Shown here piece after piece: positions 1-5,800 of a stretch of 6,029 bases of DNA (position 1 is its first letter; each line of letters starts with the position of its first letter). The DNA lies in NCBI GenBank assembly GCA_002392835.1, contig DGHX01000094.1, positions 2,259-8,287 of the forward strand. The letters run 5' to 3'. Under the pieces are notes generated by a model. The model was given only the letters and a program-made list of their open reading frames with translations. It searched no databases and was not told where the DNA came from. Source of the DNA: Prevotella sp. UBA3837. GTDB lineage: Bacteria > Bacteroidota > Bacteroidia > Bacteroidales > Bacteroidaceae. Made by a program: the position numbers and the translations under genes.

Positions 1-1166
1 ATCTCGATGCCGAAGGTACGCAGCACCTCCACGATGCTGTTCTTGTTCTTCGTCTGCTCGGCCATGTCGATGTATGGCTTGCCGTCCTCCTCGTAGTGCT
101 TCAGCAGGTCGAGCGTCGGGTAGTGGTAGTTCTCCAGGTCGCGCTTCGGGTCGTAGGGCTCCAGCAGCTGGTCGCCCACGGCCACCAGCTCAGCCCCCTC
201 AGCCTTCTCCTCCTCCTTTGCTGCGCTGACGTCCATGCCCATCTCGGCGCCCTCGGCCTTCTTGCTGTCGCGGCGTATGGGCCTCACCAGTCCGCCGTCA
301 GCGGGCGTGGTGGTGGCGGACGTCTGCAGGTCGTCGCCCTCGAAGACCACGGTCTGCACCTCGGGGTTGTCGAACACCTCGGGGTCTTCCACTATCTTCA
401 TCGGCTTCTCCTCCTCGTCGTCATCTTCCTCCTCGCTGGCGTCCTCGCTCTGTCCGGCTCCGCTCTCGCCCTCGCCGTCGCTGCCGTCGGTGACGGTGAA
501 CTTCACGCGGTCGAAGAACTTCTTGGGGTTCAGAATCTTGCGCACCCACTCGTAGGTCTCCGAGCTGATGTAGGTCAGGAACAGCAGGGCTATGACCACC
601 AGCAGGGCGGCCAGTCCGGGCAGCCCCACGAAGCCCTCCACCCAGCTGCCCACCAGCTTGCCGTGGTCGCCGCCGGGGCCGAAGTGGCTGTCGCTGAACA
701 GCGGTGCCACGAACTTCGCCAGCACTATCGACGTCCATATCATGACCAGCATCAGGCACATGAACCACTTCAGCAGGTTGGGCTTGAAGGCCTTCATCAG
801 CCTGAGCGAGACGAGCAGTATGAACACGGGTATGAGGAATGCGGGAATGCCGAAGCACTGCTTCATAAAGAAGTAGGCGGTGTAGGCCCCTATGGAGCCG
901 CACATGTTTCGGAACTCGCCGTGCTGGTTGGCCAGCTCTCCGTCGCGCAGGTTCTCAATGATGCTCACGTCCTGCTGCCCGGTGGTGAAGAACGATATGA
1001 ACGACAGCGCCATGCAGCATGCCACGGCGAAGAGCACCATGCCTGTGAAGAACCACAGGCGCTCGTTCTGGAATATCTGTGTCACGCGCTCCAGCCCCAT
1101 GGCCTGCACCATCGAGGGGCGTGGCTCGGCGGCTTTCACGGTCTTTTTTTTCTTCTGCTTACTCAT
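1..1166 (-). CDS. ftsK: DNA translocase FtsK, N-terminal part (gene runs off the left edge)
   Basis: FtsK anchors in the division septum and pumps chromosomal DNA so that sister chromosomes clear the septum and dimers are resolved at dif. The window holds 388 codons with no stop. The protein starts MSKQKKKKTV, a basic cytoplasmic tail. Four hydrophobic segments follow, near residues 37-60, 100-121, 131-152 and 180-200, as expected for the FtsK membrane domain. A long acidic and low-complexity linker covers about 225-340, including an E/D run near 244-253. The piece ends at the start of the motor region: YHYPTLDLLKHYEE (about 357-370) corresponds to the 'P-LDLL' entry into the FtsK alpha domain, then a helix SIVEVLRTFGIE. 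The Walker motor and gamma domains would lie beyond base 1. The start is chosen because a -7 promoter element ends about 30 bp upstream and the spacer is A-rich without a Shine-Dalgarno, usual in this phylum. Identification is from recalled family features, not a search. Confidence 0.93.
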   Translation of the reverse strand, partial: MSKQKKKKTVKAAEPRPSMVQAMGLERVTQIFQNERLWFFTGMVLFAVACCMALSFISFFTTGQQDVSIIENLRDGELANQHGEFRNMCGSIGAYTAYFFMKQCFGIPAFLIPVFILLVSLRLMKAFKPNLLKWFMCLMLVMIWTSIVLAKFVAPLFSDSHFGPGGDHGKLVGSWVEGFVGLPGLAALLVVIALLFLTYISSETYEWVRKILNPKKFFDRVKFTVTDGSDGEGESGAGQSEDASEEEDDDEEEKPMKIVEDPEVFDNPEVQTVVFEGDDLQTSATTTPADGGLVRPIRRDSKKAEGAEMGMDVSAAKEEEKAEGAELVAVGDQLLEPYDPKRDLENYHYPTLDLLKHYEEDGKPYIDMAEQTKNKNSIVEVLRTFGIE

Positions 1167-1196
1167 TGGTGTTTTCTGCTTACCTTAAATCTTGTG

Positions 1197-1229
1197 CAAA
1201 ATTAGCGTATTTTTTCCACAATGCAGCAA
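1197..1229 (-). promoter_or_regulatory. Bacteroidetes-type promoter of ftsK
   Basis: Read on the minus strand, 1204-1197 is TAATTTTG, a full match to the Bacteroidetes -7 consensus TAnnTTTG. A TTG that could serve as the -33 element lies at 1229-1227, 22 bp upstream, slightly long. Transcription would start near 1190, giving a short leader of about 25 nt before the FtsK ATG at 1166. FtsK therefore probably has its own promoter and does not depend on read-through from the gene upstream. The 12 bp around this box (1194-1205) are identical to the promoter of the primase/helicase-like gene at 3973-3984. Confidence 0.65.
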
Positions 1230-1264
1230 CTTTCCGAGCTTTTTTTAAAAAATTTGTGTTTTAG

Positions 1265-1310
1265 ATAAGGAGTGGAAGGAGATTTTTATAAGGAGTGACA
1301 GGAGTGGAAG
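1265..1310. repeat. Short direct repeats ATAAGGAGT / GGAGTGGAAG in the ftsK upstream spacer
   Basis: ATAAGGAGT occurs at 1265-1273 and 1288-1296, and GGAGTGGAAG at 1269-1278 and 1301-1310, so a unit has been partly duplicated. The middle copy reads GGAGTGACA (1292-1300). The same nine bases occur inverted at 5665-5673, in the repeat cluster on the other side of the two-gene module. ATAAGGAGT is also present at 5497-5505, over the start of the 399-aa gene. On the plus strand these look like Shine-Dalgarno sites, but no plus-strand gene follows. Role unknown. Confidence 0.5.
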
Positions 1311-1352
1311 TAAAGTGAAAGAGGCGGGCCACCGCTGCCGATGCCCTGCCTC
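1307..1352 (-). terminator. Possible weak terminator after the primase/helicase-like gene
   Basis: GAGGC-GGGC at 1321-1329 can pair with GCCC-T-GCCTC at 1343-1352: nine pairs, one bulged base and a 13-base loop. It lies about 47 bp past the stop codon. On the minus strand the stem is followed by TTTCACTTTACTT, a broken T tract, so it is weaker than a classical intrinsic terminator. It could equally be a 3'-end stabilising hairpin. Confidence 0.4.
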
Positions 1353-1377
1353 CGTGAGTGTTACGCCTTGAAAAAGC

Positions 1378-1401
1378 GAAACTGTCATCTGTCATCTGTC
1401 A
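1378..1401. repeat. 24-bp heptamer repeat, left copy
   Basis: GAAAC is followed by TGTCATC, TGTCATC and TGTCA, a tandem heptamer. It matches 5899-5922 at 23 of 24 positions in the same orientation, and 5634-5657 at 23 of 24 positions in inverted orientation. Read on the minus strand, this copy begins exactly with the TGA stop codon of the primase/helicase-like gene, so the coding region ends where the repeat starts. That placement could mean the repeat is a module boundary or an insertion that now supplies the stop. The three dispersed copies suggest a repeat family that may also occur elsewhere in the genome. Confidence 0.8.
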
Positions 1402-3858
1402 CGCCTTGCCCTTCTCTTTGAGCAGATTGCGGTAGGTGCCGTCCTGCTGCTCCTGGCAGAGGCCACGCTCCACCCACTTCGCCACCTGGTTGCGCGTGCC
1501 TTCCTCTTTCATGCCCCGCTGCTGCCTGAGGCTTGCCAGCTGCTGCAGGGTGAAGGTGTCGCCGAGCAGTGCCAGCATGTTTTGCGGGCCACGGTGGGCG
1601 GTGTGCACGTCCTTGTCGGCGTTACGAATCTGGTCGCCAAAGAAATAGAGCTTCAGCCACAGGTCATAGTGCAGGCTCCAGCGGCAGAAGGCTGTGATGC
1701 ACTTTTCCCAGCGCATGCCGTTGGCGGCGTAGAGTGCGCAGGCCTTTCGGAAGGTGGCCACGAGTGCACGACGGCCCAGGTTGTTCAGCACCTCGTCGCC
1801 GGTCTGCACCACGAAGTCGTCGAGTTCTGCCTTCAGCTTCTCGGCCATGTGGCGTGCCTGCTTGCAGTCGATGAGCCCGTGCACCTGCTGCAGGTTGTCG
1901 ATGAACGGCTTCAGGGCGGCGTCGTAGTCGTCATCGTACTTGCCGTGCTGCGGCATGGGTGCTCCCAGCCCGCGGTCGGGCACGGTGGCCAGCGTCAGTC
2001 GGCTGATGGGGCCGTCGGTCATGTTACGGCTGAAGTAGTACTGGGCCTTGCCGGGTGTGGTCGATGCGTTCCAGTTGATGGAGAGCGGCCCCTGGTAGGT
2101 GATGCTGTCCTTGCCCACGCGCTCCTGTCCAAAGGGGTTGTCCTCGTCGTCGGCCATCTTCATGTAGGTGAAGGGGCAGTTGGCTCCGGGCTTCCATCCC
2201 TCAACGCTGAACCACTGGTCCAGCTCCACCATGCGGGTGTGCACTATTTTTCCCTGCGAGTCGTCCATGAGTTCCGACAGTCGCGCCTGCGTTATGTTGG
2301 CGGCCACGCTGCGCACGCTGACAGGGGGCCGTTGGGGCTTATCGTCACTGTCTTTCATGGCTGTGCACTTTGCCTTCCAGTCCTTCAGTATGATGCGGTT
2401 GGGGCCGTCCTTCGCCTTCTGCGGAGCCTCCAGGTGCTTCAGCATGTGCTTGGTCGAGCTGTCCTTGCCGCCGCCCGTTCCTGCCACGATGAGGCAGCAG
2501 GCGCGCAGCTCGCGCGGGGTGTTGTCGGTGTAGGTGAACTGAGCGTCGCAGTACATGCCCAGTGGCGGGAACATGGCCTGTGCCGCCGTCTCGCGCGACT
2601 CCCAGGGCACGGGTGCCGTGGCTGCCTTGACGAAGCGAGGCATGGCCTTCTTAGACAGCACGGGGGGCACGGGGCTGGCGTAGATGTCGGCCAGCGATGC
2701 GCTGTCGCCGCAGACGGGAGCCGCCTGTCCGGGCTTAGGCGTCGGTGCATCGCCCTGCTGGGCCTGTGCGTCGCCCTGCGGGAAGCGCTTCTGGGCCTCG
2801 GCCATGATGCGCAGCTGGTCGCGGTTGAAGCGCTGTGCCGGATCGTTGTACTTGCTGTAGAAGTCGGTCACCAGTCGGCTGATGTCGCTCTGCTGGCTGT
2901 AGGCTCCCATCTTCTCCAGCAGACAGGCGCGCAGCTCGGCCTCGGTGAGCACGCGGTCGGCTCCCACGCTGAGCACGGCCTTCACCATGTTGTGGCGGTA
3001 GTTCTCGGTGCGCAGGTTGCTCTCGGGCTGTCCGGTCAGCTTCACGAACTGGTCGAAGATGAAGCGCAGACGGGGCGTGACAGCAGGCTGGGCAGCTGTG
3101 GGCTGGGCGGCAGCAGGCTGAACGGCGGCAGGCTGGGCGGCAGCAGGCTTCACCAAGGGTCGGCCGTCAACGTCGAGCCCGCGCATGAGGAAGGCTTCGC
3201 GGCGCTTCTCGGTCTCTTCGGGCGAGAGGGGGCTGAGCCACTGGTCAGAGCGGTAGACGGCGTCGCCGGTCATCAGGATGAGGCGCTCGGGGGTGAAGCA
3301 CTGCGGGTCGGGTTCCACGCCCAGGTCGTCGCCCAGGTCTTGGCAGAACATGCGCTGGCTCTCCTCAATGGTCTTACCCACGGGCATCTGTATCCAGATG
3401 TGGCACTTCGGCTTGCGCGTGGAGTACTCTATGTAGTGCACTGCCCCCTGCCACTCGCTCAGCTCGTCGGCGTTTAGCTGCAGGGCGCGCTCTATGGCCT
3501 GCGGAGCCTTCTCGGGGTCGTCGATGTCGACGCACGTCTCGTTGGTGAACGCCTCGGGGATGATGTTCTCCTGCGAGCGACGGTCGTCGCGGAAAGCCGA
3601 GTAGTGCGGACACAGGTAGGGCAGCTGCCACCGCTTCACCCCCTCGTCGAAGTGCTGGCGCAGGGCAGCGACGGTCTCGGCCACGTCGGCACGGCCAAGG
3701 ATGCACAGCACATCGGCGGCAGTGGCAGGCACGGCGAGGTTGAGCGATGAGTACTGAGCCATCACACGGCCCGCGGCATCCTTGCAGCGGGGATTGACGG
3801 CGAAAACAGGTGACACGGTTTGAGTCGGTGTCGCGACTGTGGTCTTTTCGTTTTCCAT
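1399..3858 (-). CDS. VirE-N/BT4734-like primase-type domain fused to a P-loop ATPase (replication-type protein)
   Basis: Probably a nucleic-acid-handling enzyme of the Bacteroidetes VirE-like family, combining an archaeo-eukaryotic-primase-like N-terminal half with a helicase-like ATPase. Numbering is from the longer start at 3906. Residues 95-225 hold the BT4734-like block: LPYLCPHYSAFRDD, CVDIDDPEKA (D127, D129, D130 resembling the primase DxD motif), KCHIWIQMP (H169) and TPERLILMTGDAVYRSDQW (204-223). A Pro/Ala/Gln linker (253-276) and a second one (373-398) separate further domains. AMFPPLG (444-450) leads into CCLIVAGTGGGKDSST, a Walker-A-like loop (475-485), with a Walker-B-like MVELDQW at 559-565 and a possible arginine finger R636 in DGPISRL. 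The C-terminus (about 784-828) looks like a winged helix. I prefer the ATG at 3858 (819 aa, MENEKTT) because its upstream is A-rich and unstructured, while the ATG at 3906 sits in a hairpin. The cellular role is not established by the sequence; a mobile-element or phage-derived replication protein is the likeliest reading. Confidence 0.82.
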   Translation of the reverse strand: MENEKTTVATPTQTVSPVFAVNPRCKDAAGRVMAQYSSLNLAVPATAADVLCILGRADVAETVAALRQHFDEGVKRWQLPYLCPHYSAFRDDRRSQENIIPEAFTNETCVDIDDPEKAPQAIERALQLNADELSEWQGAVHYIEYSTRKPKCHIWIQMPVGKTIEESQRMFCQDLGDDLGVEPDPQCFTPERLILMTGDAVYRSDQWLSPLSPEETEKRREAFLMRGLDVDGRPLVKPAAAQPAAVQPAAAQPTAAQPAVTPRLRFIFDQFVKLTGQPESNLRTENYRHNMVKAVLSVGADRVLTEAELRACLLEKMGAYSQQSDISRLVTDFYSKYNDPAQRFNRDQLRIMAEAQKRFPQGDAQAQQGDAPTPKPGQAAPVCGDSASLADIYASPVPPVLSKKAMPRFVKAATAPVPWESRETAAQAMFPPLGMYCDAQFTYTDNTPRELRACCLIVAGTGGGKDSSTKHMLKHLEAPQKAKDGPNRIILKDWKAKCTAMKDSDDKPQRPPVSVRSVAANITQARLSELMDDSQGKIVHTRMVELDQWFSVEGWKPGANCPFTYMKMADDEDNPFGQERVGKDSITYQGPLSINWNASTTPGKAQYYFSRNMTDGPISRLTLATVPDRGLGAPMPQHGKYDDDYDAALKPFIDNLQQVHGLIDCKQARHMAEKLKAELDDFVVQTGDEVLNNLGRRALVATFRKACALYAANGMRWEKCITAFCRWSLHYDLWLKLYFFGDQIRNADKDVHTAHRGPQNMLALLGDTFTLQQLASLRQQRGMKEEGTRNQVAKWVERGLCQEQQDGTYRNLLKEKGKA
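3079..3150 (-). repeat. In-frame 15-bp tandem repeat encoding a QPAAA/QPAAV linker
   Basis: Residues 253-276 of the primase/helicase-like protein read as about four to five copies of a five-residue unit (QPAAV, QPAAA, QPTAA), encoded by imperfect 15-bp tandem units. They lie between the primase-like domain and the following helical domain, so the stretch is best read as a flexible linker. Gain or loss of 15-bp units keeps the frame, so the linker length may vary between strains. Confidence 0.75.
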
Positions 3859-3973
3859 ATCGTTGGATTTTGAAAAGTTTGTGTATCTAGTGAACCACAC
3901 TATCATGAGTCATGTGGTGAAGGGTTGCTCCCCCTCCACAGCAACAGGCTGCCCGGCGAAGCGTTCTTCCGGG
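3859..3973 (-). promoter_or_regulatory. Structured 5' leader of the primase/helicase-like mRNA
   Basis: Between the promoter and the preferred ATG, about 110 nt can fold into three hairpins. The first pairs CCCGG (3952-3956) with CCGGG (3969-3973) plus an inner AAG/CTT, right at the likely transcription start. The second is a perfect GTTGCT/AGCAAC stem (3924-3929 with 3940-3945) with a 10-base loop rich in G on the transcript. The third pairs CCACA (3895-3899) with TGTGG (3913-3917) and contains the alternative ATG at 3906. The last 35 nt before the ATG at 3858 are A/T-rich and unpaired. A post-transcriptional control role is inference. Confidence 0.4.
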
Positions 3974-3975
3974 TG

Positions 3976-4007
3976 CAAAATTAGGCAATAAAAACGAGAA
4001 GGAGAAA
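3976..4007 (-). promoter_or_regulatory. Bacteroidetes-type promoter of the primase/helicase-like gene
   Basis: On the minus strand 3983-3976 is TAATTTTG, a full match to the -7 consensus TAnnTTTG. A TTTC resembling the -33 TTTG lies at 4007-4004, with a 20-bp spacer, the normal distance. Transcription should start near 3969. The TTCACGAA array begins about 20 bp upstream of the -33 element, so a protein bound there could touch RNA polymerase. The 12 bp around the -7 box are identical to those of the ftsK promoter. Confidence 0.65.
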
Positions 4008-4023
4008 CGGTTAAGTGACTATG

Positions 4024-4250
4024 TTTCACGCTGTTGATGAACCGACGACAGACACACAGAAGTCACGAACCGACCATTTTCGTGACCGCCCGCAGCAGCA
4101 CATTGTTCACGTAATAGTGGTTCGTGACCGAAATGTGCATTTCGTGAACTGCAACGGTGGCCACGAAACGGGTCCGAAGTTCACGAAACAGCCACGAAAC
4201 GGCCTTTCATGACCACTACGTGAACTCCAGCCACGACGCCGCGTTCACGA
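4024..4250. repeat. Array of about 13 TTCACGAA/TTCGTGAA-like motifs (iteron- or operator-like)
   Basis: The core TCACG, or its complement CGTGA, with tolerated CCACG and TCATGA variants, starts at 4026, 4063, 4081, 4107, 4123, 4143, 4161, 4181, 4192, 4207, 4219, 4231 and 4245. Fuller forms include TTCGTGAA at 4141, TTCACGAA at 4180 and TTCGTGAC at 4079 and 4121. A 12-bp GCCACGAAACGG is exact at 4160-4171 and 4191-4202. Copies occur in both orientations with spacings of 11 to 37 bp, tighter toward the right. The motif has TTC/GAA half-sites around a 2-bp centre, as expected for a protein binding site. It fills the spacer between the terminator of the 399-aa gene and the promoter of the primase/helicase-like gene. 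It may be a replication origin, operator array or partition site; the sequence alone cannot decide. Confidence 0.75.
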
Positions 4251-4263
4251 AGCCAGCCGACGG

Positions 4264-4298
4264 GCACAAAAAAAAAGACACCAAAACGGGTGTCTTTT
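4264..4298 (-). terminator. Strong intrinsic terminator of the 399-aa gene
   Basis: A perfect 10-bp stem, AAAAGACACC (4273-4282) with GGTGTCTTTT (4289-4298), encloses a 6-base loop. It starts at the base right after the TAG stop (4299-4301). On the minus strand the stem runs into nine consecutive T's (4268-4276), five of them beyond the stem. This is a textbook rho-independent terminator, so the 399-aa gene and the primase/helicase-like gene are probably separate transcription units. Confidence 0.9.
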
Positions 4299-5498
4299 CT
4301 ATGATGCTTTCTCTATCTTCGGTAATCTCGCGCTGAGCAGCTTCTCAATCTTGTAGTCCATTTTCCGTTTCTCCTTCCCTGACGCGCCGCTCGGGCTGTA
4401 TTTCTTCTGGGCACCCGTGAGGGCCGACTTGCCTATGGTTTCCCACTTACCGCCGCACTTCAGGTAACGCCGGTTGAAATAGCTGAGAAACGTCGACATG
4501 CCCTTCGTAGACTGGCTCCACAGGTAGAAGTAATAAAGGCTCGCGGCTGGAATCTTGCTGCGCTTACACTTCTCGGGCAGCAGCTCGTCGAAGTGCTCTA
4601 TCGCGTAGTTCACACGGCTGATATGCTCATCGTCCTCGCCAAAGAGCAGGCGCGCAGAAGTCACCTCGGGGTCTTGCTCGGCTTCAGCGTATGCACGGTA
4701 CAGCGTTATCTTGCTCACGTCGCCGGGCGAGCAGTTCTTGTAGAACTTCTGGGCGAACTGCTCCTTGCCGTCGGTGTTGCGCTTATATTCCTTCAGCACC
4801 GGGTTCGCCTCGTCGCCTGAGAGGTCTTTGTTTGCAATGACGGCCTGCCGAAGGCAGGGGTCGACCATCATCGCCTCGATGAGGTGCTTCTGGTGCTTCT
4901 GGCTCTTGTCCACAGCATCCATCAGCAAGTCGAGGCACTGCTTGGCATCGCCCTTGATGGCATTGACTTTCTTGATGCAGTCCAGGCCCTCGATGAGGCA
5001 ACCATTCATAGTTTGGTAGAAATCGAACATGGCCCGGAACAAGTCCTTCACACATTGGGGGTAAGACGACAGGCCGTAAAGGTCGATGCTGTAGCTGGGC
5101 TGACTGATGAGCGACACCTCCCAGGCCTGACGTTCCGTCACACCTGGCGGCAACGGTTTGTTCGACTTCTTAGTGAAACGCTTGAACACTTTTCTGGCAC
5201 CGCCCGTCCCGCTTCGCATGCGCCACGACACCTTCACAGACGAGTCGACGGCATGGTTGTCATCGCTGGCAAATTCCTGGGGAAACGACCGGCAGAAGCG
5301 CTGCAGATAGATGCGCTGGCGCTGCAACTTGGCGTGATATTCCCTGACGTCGCTCAACAGGTCCAGGATCTCGTCCTCGTCGAGATGCCTGCCGTTGATG
5401 GCATACAAAAGACGATCTACATCGAAATGGCAGATGAAATCGCATATCAATTCCATCTCCTCCAAATGCGAATGACCTATTTTTGGTGAAATCTTCAT
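4299..5498 (-). CDS. Uncharacterised 399-aa basic, helical protein
   Basis: I do not recognise this protein. It has no signal peptide, membrane segment or nucleotide-binding motif that I can see. The N-terminal 70 residues look alpha-helical and mostly acidic (LDEDEILDLLSDVREYHAKLQRQR). A basic, Gly-containing stretch follows at about 91-113 (SWRMRSGTGG, then ARKVFKRFTKK). The middle (145-275) is again helical, with several cysteines. The C-terminal block (316-366) is built around LYYFYLWSQSTKG and FNRRYLKCGGKWETIGKSA, and the last 30 residues are lysine-rich. The basic patches fit nucleic-acid binding, and the gene lies between two motif arrays next to a primase/helicase-like gene, so an array-binding or initiator-type role is conceivable, but this is inference. 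The ATG at 5498 is preferred because a promoter-like box lies 40 bp upstream; the next in-frame ATG is at 5456. Confidence 0.8.
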   Translation of the reverse strand: MKISPKIGHSHLEEMELICDFICHFDVDRLLYAINGRHLDEDEILDLLSDVREYHAKLQRQRIYLQRFCRSFPQEFASDDNHAVDSSVKVSWRMRSGTGGARKVFKRFTKKSNKPLPPGVTERQAWEVSLISQPSYSIDLYGLSSYPQCVKDLFRAMFDFYQTMNGCLIEGLDCIKKVNAIKGDAKQCLDLLMDAVDKSQKHQKHLIEAMMVDPCLRQAVIANKDLSGDEANPVLKEYKRNTDGKEQFAQKFYKNCSPGDVSKITLYRAYAEAEQDPEVTSARLLFGEDDEHISRVNYAIEHFDELLPEKCKRSKIPAASLYYFYLWSQSTKGMSTFLSYFNRRYLKCGGKWETIGKSALTGAQKKYSPSGASGKEKRKMDYKIEKLLSARLPKIEKAS

Positions 5499-5508
5499 AA
5501 GGAGTTTT

Positions 5509-5520
5509 ATACTATAGTAT
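5509..5520. promoter_or_regulatory. 12-bp perfect palindrome ATACTATAGTAT, possible operator
   Basis: ATACTATAGTAT equals its own reverse complement and lies 11 bp upstream of the ATG at 5498, downstream of the promoter-like box at 5538-5545. This is a usual location for a repressor binding site. AT-rich 12-mers can arise by chance, so a regulatory role is only suggested. Confidence 0.4.
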
Positions 5521-5537
5521 TATAACAGAGCGACCAG

Positions 5538-5545
5538 CAAAAATA
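5538..5545 (-). promoter_or_regulatory. Probable -7 promoter element of the 399-aa gene
   Basis: On the minus strand 5545-5538 is TATTTTTG, a match to the Bacteroidetes -7 consensus TAnnTTTG. Transcription would start near 5531 and give a leader of about 33 nt containing the palindrome. No good TTTG is seen at the -33 distance (5565-5570 gives only a CTG-like match), so the promoter may be weak or activator-dependent. Confidence 0.5.
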
Positions 5546-5593
5546 ATGCCAACCCGCACAGAGTCAGCCGTTTTAGTAAAAAATTAACATTCG

Positions 5594-5669
5594 TGACAGC
5601 AGTGACAGCCGTCAGCCCCCGCACCCGTCATCGTGACAGATGACAGATGACAGTTTTCTATTCTTGTCA
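5594..5669. repeat. TGACA motif cluster with the inverted heptamer repeat
   Basis: TGACA occurs at 5594, 5603, 5634, 5641 and 5648, and inverted as TGTCA at 5665. The last three direct copies form a TGACAGA heptamer tandem (5634-5657) that matches the repeat at 1378-1401 in inverted orientation at 23 of 24 positions. GTCATC (5627-5632) and GATGAC (5639-5644) can form a perfect 6-bp hairpin with a 6-base loop, and TGAC/GTCA at 5603-5614 a smaller one. The cluster lies upstream of the 399-aa promoter. It could be a protein binding array, a relic of a dispersed repeat, or one end of a module. Confidence 0.7.
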
Positions 5670-5696
5670 CTCCCCTACCCGTTTCCCCGTCGGTAC

Positions 5697-5760
5697 TCCT
5701 TTTTGTTAATAAAAGTAGTATAAATAATTAATTATAATATACATCTTTATAAAAAACTCT
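5697..5760. other. Extremely AT-rich tract, candidate duplex-unwinding element
   Basis: Positions 5701-5760 contain only 7 G/C bases out of 60, in sharp contrast to the GC-rich genes and to the C-rich segment just right of it. The tract sits between the TGACA cluster and the CATTTGCAG array. In iteron-type replication origins an AT-rich melting region next to direct repeats is standard, so this is an origin-like arrangement. It could also be an UP-like promoter region or simply relaxed intergenic DNA. Confidence 0.5.
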
Positions 5761-5790
5761 CATCCCCTTATATAAAAAACCTCATCCCCT
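5748..5790. repeat. Two imperfect copies of TATAAAAAAC...CTCATCCCCT
   Basis: Positions 5748-5768 and 5771-5790 share TATAAAAAAC followed by CTCATCCCCT, differing only in one or two bases at the junction (ACTCTCAT versus ACCTCAT). The start-to-start distance is 23 bp, about two helical turns. The pair bridges the AT-rich tract and the CATTTGCAG array. Confidence 0.65.
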
Positions 5791-5800
5791 GCTGCCGCCG

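Noticed and set aside
96..1205. A 369-codon open frame on the plus strand
   Set aside because: It is antisense to ftsK, whose membrane segments and alpha-domain start are clear. Its composition (His, Gln, Leu, Val) is that of a shadow frame.
1265..1296. Shine-Dalgarno sites AAGGAG on the plus strand
   Set aside because: No open reading frame of convincing quality follows on the plus strand, and genes in this phylum rarely use such sites.
1582..3477. A 631-codon open frame on the plus strand
   Set aside because: It lies wholly antisense to the primase/helicase-like gene, which has recognisable motifs. The translation is a low-complexity Val/Leu/His/Gly-rich sequence typical of the complement of GC-rich coding DNA.
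4015..4212. A 65-codon open frame on the plus strand in the motif array
   Set aside because: It starts at GTG, has no promoter or plausible ribosome site, and its codons are simply the TTCACGAA-type repeats read through. The repeat pattern crosses both strands and all frames.
4884..5489. A 201-codon open frame on the plus strand
   Set aside because: It is antisense to the 399-aa gene, which has a matching terminator and a promoter-like box. The antisense frame has neither.
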